Positions 60,104 to 64,000 of a stretch of DNA of 64,000 bases are shown in pieces. The notes beneath the pieces are model-generated. The model ran no database searches. It was not told where the DNA came from and saw only the letters and a program-made list of their open reading frames with translations. This stretch comes from Sabellastarte sp. h YS-2021 (taxonomy: Eukaryota > Annelida > Polychaeta > Sabellida > Sabellidae): positions 23,517,160 through 23,581,159 of the forward strand of contig OZ024927.1 of assembly GCA_964017235.1 (NCBI GenBank). The letters are read 5' to 3'. Each line of letters opens with the position of its first letter. Positions within the stretch are counted from its first letter, which is position 1. The position numbers and the translations under genes are program-made.

Positions 60104-60625
60104 TTTTCGCCTGTTTTGAATAACTCTGTCTTGCTAGAAATAGCTCTGACTTTCTGTTATTAGACCCACAAAAAAGGTCTGGCTCTATATGATTGCAATG
60201 CAAAAATACAGATGGACACTTGATGCTTCAGATATTTCCTTTAACTGCAATCCCGTTAATTGGTTTGCTACTGGAACATATTCAAAATTATTATCACTTC
60301 ATTCACTAGTTCCATTAATTCTATTAAATCACAAAGTTCAAATATGTTTAACACCCGATGTTTCAGCTGTTTGTATATCTGGAACTCACTTCTCACACAT
60401 CTGTACGTGTCAATTCTCTGTGTTAATTCCAAGTGTGTAGATATTAAATAGATATGAAAGCTCATTCTCTTTCCAAAGTTCACCTGCCTCATGTTGCCCA
60501 ATTACAGATTTTCCTGTGTTAATGAACACTGCTCTTACAGTCCCTGATGATTCCTCATATTTCTTCCGTTTCTCCAGCTCAAGCACTAACTACCTCAATC
60601 ATTGCTCTGTGCTTTTACCTCCTCT
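60104..60625. other. Upstream side of the receptor gene's first coding exon
   Basis: Expected to hold the 5' UTR and promoter on the minus strand. No TATA box, CpG-rich block or conserved element is obvious, and a non-coding first exon further right is possible. Confidence 0.3.
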
Positions 60626-60890
60626 GAGGATGTTATGTTTTGGGTTCATTTATTTGTCTGTGTTTGTGATTACTCCAAAACTAACGAATGCATCCTTATG
60701 AAATGTTTCCGTAAGTAGGGTTCTCCCCAAAGGAAGAAGTGACACAATTTTGGAGAGATCCGGATCAAAACCTGGATACTAAGAAAAATTCCGGAATTTT
60801 CAACAGCCCAATCTTCAGTGAATATCTGACTGAATTCACATTATAGGCATACTCTCTTACATTGGCGGAGGTTTACACTCCATGAGTACT
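60626..60890 (+). repeat. CCTCC/CTTGG-family repeat
   Basis: ACCTCCTCTGAGGATGTTAT, then TTTGTCTGTGTTTGTGATTA, GGGTTCTCCCCAAAGGAAGA, GAGATCCGGATCAAAACCTG and, near the end, CATTGGCGGAGGTTTACACT. Confidence 0.5.
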
Positions 60891-62065
60891 TTCAGGTTAT
60901 AATACTTTTACGTAGTTCTAAGTTTGATAATTAAATCTACTGAATGTTAAACTTTGAGTACAAACAATTTGTACAAATATTAATGTATTATTCCAGTGCG
61001 ATATATAACATTAGAAGCATTACAGCAAAAGGATAGTCCATTTCCATAATCTACTTGTCATGTTGTCAGTGTATATTTTCATATTAATATATAACAAATG
61101 TAACGAATCTTGTTATAAATGTGTATAATTTTGAAAAAATAATTCCACAAATTCTAAACTATGTATCACAAAAACTTATCCACATAATTCCGAAACAAAG
61201 AGGTAAAGTTTGAAAGTATTTTTATCTGGTAACAACACAGAATAGGAAGAATTAAAAATATTTATGAAAATTACAGAATACTTTAAAATACTATTGTGGC
61301 TTTAACACCGACATTCTTGAAGAGAAGACCTGTACATTCATAAAATTAGTAGCACCAAACACTGTGGAATCCAATACAATAGTATCCGGGTATGCAAGTG
61401 CAAATGTAATAGCTATATCTCTGGATAACTCTTTCTGCCAGCACAGATTACTTTCCATTTCGATACTCTGTTACCCTCTATTGAATAATCGGCCGCTGTA
61501 TCAGATACACACACACAACCGACAGCTGTATCCAATAAATGCACACCCATTTATGTGCACAACTAAACCACAGTTTATGTCTACAGATCCTAAACAGCAA
61601 GAGTTTCCATAGTCTATTATTTCCATTTTTGGTTGAACATATCCTAATCTGATAATACATAAGCAAATGTCATTCAGTTTTTTTACTATGTCATATAACA
61701 GCTCTGTCCATAGTCTAGAATGTCATTTACACAAAAAATTGAGAGTGGGGGTAAACAATAGGACAATTTGTGTGTATGGCAGAGTATTTGCCCTGCAGAT
61801 CTCAGTCCCTGAATTCCCTTAATTTTTTGGCAGGGGACTATGCACATGTTGTCCCATGCTTAGCCAATTAATACCTCCTGCCCTTTTCTGGAGTCAAAGG
61901 ATGCAGTCTTTTATTTATTTTTATTTTGTATTTTATTATTTTTCCAAGTATGTTCAGCAATAAATTTACAATAAAAATACTTATGACAAGGAAATAAAAC
62001 ATATAAGAAAGAAAATCACAAGACAGAATTGGTTAATTTACAAAATACAAAGCCATTTGATAACG
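60891..62065. other. No gene recognised
   Basis: AT-rich intergenic or upstream DNA; ACACACACAACC short repeats at 61505-61520. Confidence 0.3.
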
Positions 62066-62602
62066 GCCCTCTACATTACAGGCGGTATGTCCGGCGGTTA
62101 CATGTGTTCCTCAGTGGCAGAATCACCTTCCAGGTCGCCACATTTTGCCTGAGTTGTTCACTCTACAGGCGGTGTAATTTGTGGTTATAGGCGTTTGGTG
62201 AAAAGGCCACTATCCTTCAACTACGTATACTATTCGAGTTTTGTATGTAACCTTGTGTCACAGTGACAAAATGTCCATGTACCTGAACTCGCCTTTTGTC
62301 GCCGTATTAGACGAAAAGACGACAAAATCACAACATTATGCACACCGTGGATTGCACCTTTGGGTACCGTAGTAAGAATTTAATATGCGCATGCACAAAA
62401 TTTTCTGTGCATGCCCACGGTACTGAATCAGAGGCGGAAATTTTAAACATTTTAAAACTTCCATAGGTCATGCAAGGTATATGACGGTTTGCCGCTGACT
62501 CGCAAGTTTGCAAACCGATGTCAGACAGTGATCCAAGGACGGGGACGTTTCACCAAATGCATGTCACCGTGGGTGATACCACTTGTAGTGTGAAAGGGGT
62601 AT
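62066..62602. repeat. Possible MITE with CCCTyTACAyTACA ends
   Basis: Left CCCTCTACATTACAGGCGGT; right (reverse complement) ACCCCTTTCACACTACAAGT. Imperfect inverted ends of about 20 bp around a more GC-rich interior with TGCGCATGCACAAAATTTTC. No clear target duplication. Confidence 0.4.
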
Positions 62603-63095
62603 AAGGGACATATGCACAAAGTATGCTTACTTGTGACTCACGAAAAATAATGATATCTATGCTGGATGTAAGAATAAATTATTAATAATATTTCTGGTTT
62701 TTAAAACCTTATTATGTATGTGTTCTTTATATACACACGTACTTAAAGTCCAGTCCAGTTTAAGAGGAAGTAAAGTCTAAAGCACAGTCACTGTTTCTCT
62801 CCCAGGGTTGCCTCCTGGGTACCCTGGGTGGCTTTCCAGGTAGTCAATGGAGTGGACGGCCACCCAGAGTAGACAACAGGTGGCCTTTGACATTAGAGGT
62901 GCTTACATCTTGGTATAAATAACGGTGCATTGGTCACCTTTTCCTCATTCCATTTTCAACTTTCATAAAGAAAATATTTATGCTGGCATATTTCTGTTGA
63001 GAATCTGATAGAACTTTTATTTCTAGGAATATCTTTGAAAATATCTCTGAAAATATTTTCGTTGAATTAGAAAATACCAGCCAAAGTTATCTACT
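62603..63095. other. No gene recognised
   Basis: 62800-62890 contains CCTGGGTACCCTGGGTGGC and its partial inverted partner GGCCACCCAGAG, a small local fold. Nothing else. Confidence 0.3.
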
Positions 63096-63840
63096 GGGGA
63101 AAGAGAAAGAGCAGGATGACCACAGCAGCTGGACAGCAAGACCCCAGAATCGACTTGTGTGTTCCAGTAGAGGGGTAGGAATCACAGGTGGAGTGTGTTC
63201 CAGAATTGGCTCATCAAGTGCTGGTTCAGGAAGAGGTACATCTCGGGAAGAGGCACATTTCAAGAACTCTTGAAATGAGCTAATAGAGAACGAGACAACA
63301 ATATATAAGAGGAGCAAGACAAAAGCTGTGGCTCTCTCTGGCATAGAAGAATAAGTCTTGCTGTACTGGGCGAGGAACCACGAAATGCCATTCAAAAAGT
63401 CATCTGATTGCAAAGACAGTGTTAAGGAAGAGGCTTGCTGTGCAGATATAGCCTCAAGGATGAATCAGGACCCTGAAGGGCTGAATCAGTGGTTTGCCAG
63501 ACAGATTACACAGATTGGAAAAATCACAGTTGGCTAGTTGAGTCAGGCCAGCCCAGACCTTATTGAGTGACAGAGTTGGATAAAAGAGAACGGTAAAACC
63601 TCAGACATCAGCATTAGTGCTTTGGGAGGCCGCCTCAGAAGTTTATTCACCTCCATCAAAGAGCTACCAAACCTCAAGAAGTTGTGATGATAGGTATACC
63701 TTCCAAAGCACATTGGATAAGATGGAGGGGATGATGAACCACTTTTTGAGTACTGCAGCCCCATCCTGGCTGAGAAATACAAAATCTAGTGTAACGAGAG
63801 ACTTAATTCAGAACATTCATGGGCATTTTCTCTTTTAAAA
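63096..63840 (+). pseudogene. Decayed coding-like stretch, unidentified
   Basis: On the plus strand one frame reads GKEKEQDDHSSWTARPQNRL, SRIGSSSAGSGRGTSREEAH, a stop, then ETTIYKRSKTKAVALSGIEE, a stop, and SDCKDSVKEEACCADIASRM with NQDPEGLNQWFARQI. A second frame gives TLDKMEGMMNHFLSTAAPSW. Between scattered stops the composition is hydrophilic and protein-like, and the region is richer in GC than its surroundings. It is probably a dead transposon or gene copy; the family is unknown. A minus-strand open frame over 63087-63413 is an alternative reading with no recognisable motif. Confidence 0.25.
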
Positions 63841-64000
63841 AGGTTCGTGTTTGAGCAGCATCAGTCAAAGCAACATCAGTCTTACTCGGATATCATGTAT
63901 AACACGAGAACACCAGTGAAGTGGCAGCACCACAACAGCCCTATGTACATATTGAGCAGTTGTATAACAGGCTGGTCCATCATGATAAATCAGAAGAGCA

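Noticed and set aside
60189-60701. Several overlapping short frames upstream of exon 1 as a neighbouring gene
   Set aside because: They lie on both strands, show no motifs and have no splice pattern.

Overview
The window is animal nuclear DNA. It is AT-rich, has GT-AG introns and is crowded with transposable elements of many kinds. The repeat types (tRNA-derived SINEs, a CR1/L2-like LINE, Penelope-type GIY-YIG relics, helentron-like tandem-core elements and foldback elements) and the receptor gene point to a marine invertebrate, such as a hemichordate, amphioxus, echinoderm or lophotrochozoan. I cannot resolve the phylum from the sequence.

The only host gene I can support lies on the minus strand. 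It encodes the extracellular ligand-binding (ANF-receptor) domain and the transmembrane helix of a receptor like the natriuretic-peptide / sperm-peptide guanylate cyclases. Nine exons read from 60103 down to 9389: 60103-59871, 48188-48079, 47740-47378, 41601-41396, 38874-38761, 37037-36902, 29153-29023, 27784-27682 and 9470-9389. All have AG acceptors and GT donors, and the reading frame stays open through every junction for 492 codons. The kinase-homology and cyclase domains are not in the window and should lie beyond its left end, so a guanylate cyclase is inferred rather than shown.

Nearly everything else is introns filled with repeats. From left to right: a broken Harbinger transposase (about 0.9 kb); a Penelope-type GIY-YIG relic (2.4-2.7 kb); TACAAAATAAG inverted arrays (4.5-5.0 kb); AGGTCA-rich tandem-core elements (8-9.1, 25.7-27.1, 27.9-28.7, 39.5-41.2 and 51.8-53.0 kb); a higher-order tandem array of 2230-bp units (13.1-22.1 kb); several MITE-like elements (23-24, 35.5-36.3 and 37.7-38.1 kb, and a hAT-like one at 40.1-40.6 kb with an 8-bp target duplication); an intact-looking foldback element with a 6-bp target duplication (44.7-47.2 kb); SINEs (31.7-32.6, 48-49 and 53-54.6 kb); and a decayed CR1/L2-like LINE (57.4-59.2 kb). 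The region right of exon 1 (60.1-64 kb) should be the gene's upstream side. It holds repeat relics and one decayed, unidentified coding-like stretch.

The most interesting pattern is that at least five unrelated repeat families share one layout: a short motif near the 5' end, a core that is often tandemly repeated, and at the 3' end the reverse complement of the 5' motif, usually as one arm of a small hairpin. This resembles helentron-associated (rolling-circle) non-autonomous elements. One of these has grown into a satellite-like higher-order repeat inside the 18-kb intron just before the transmembrane exon.
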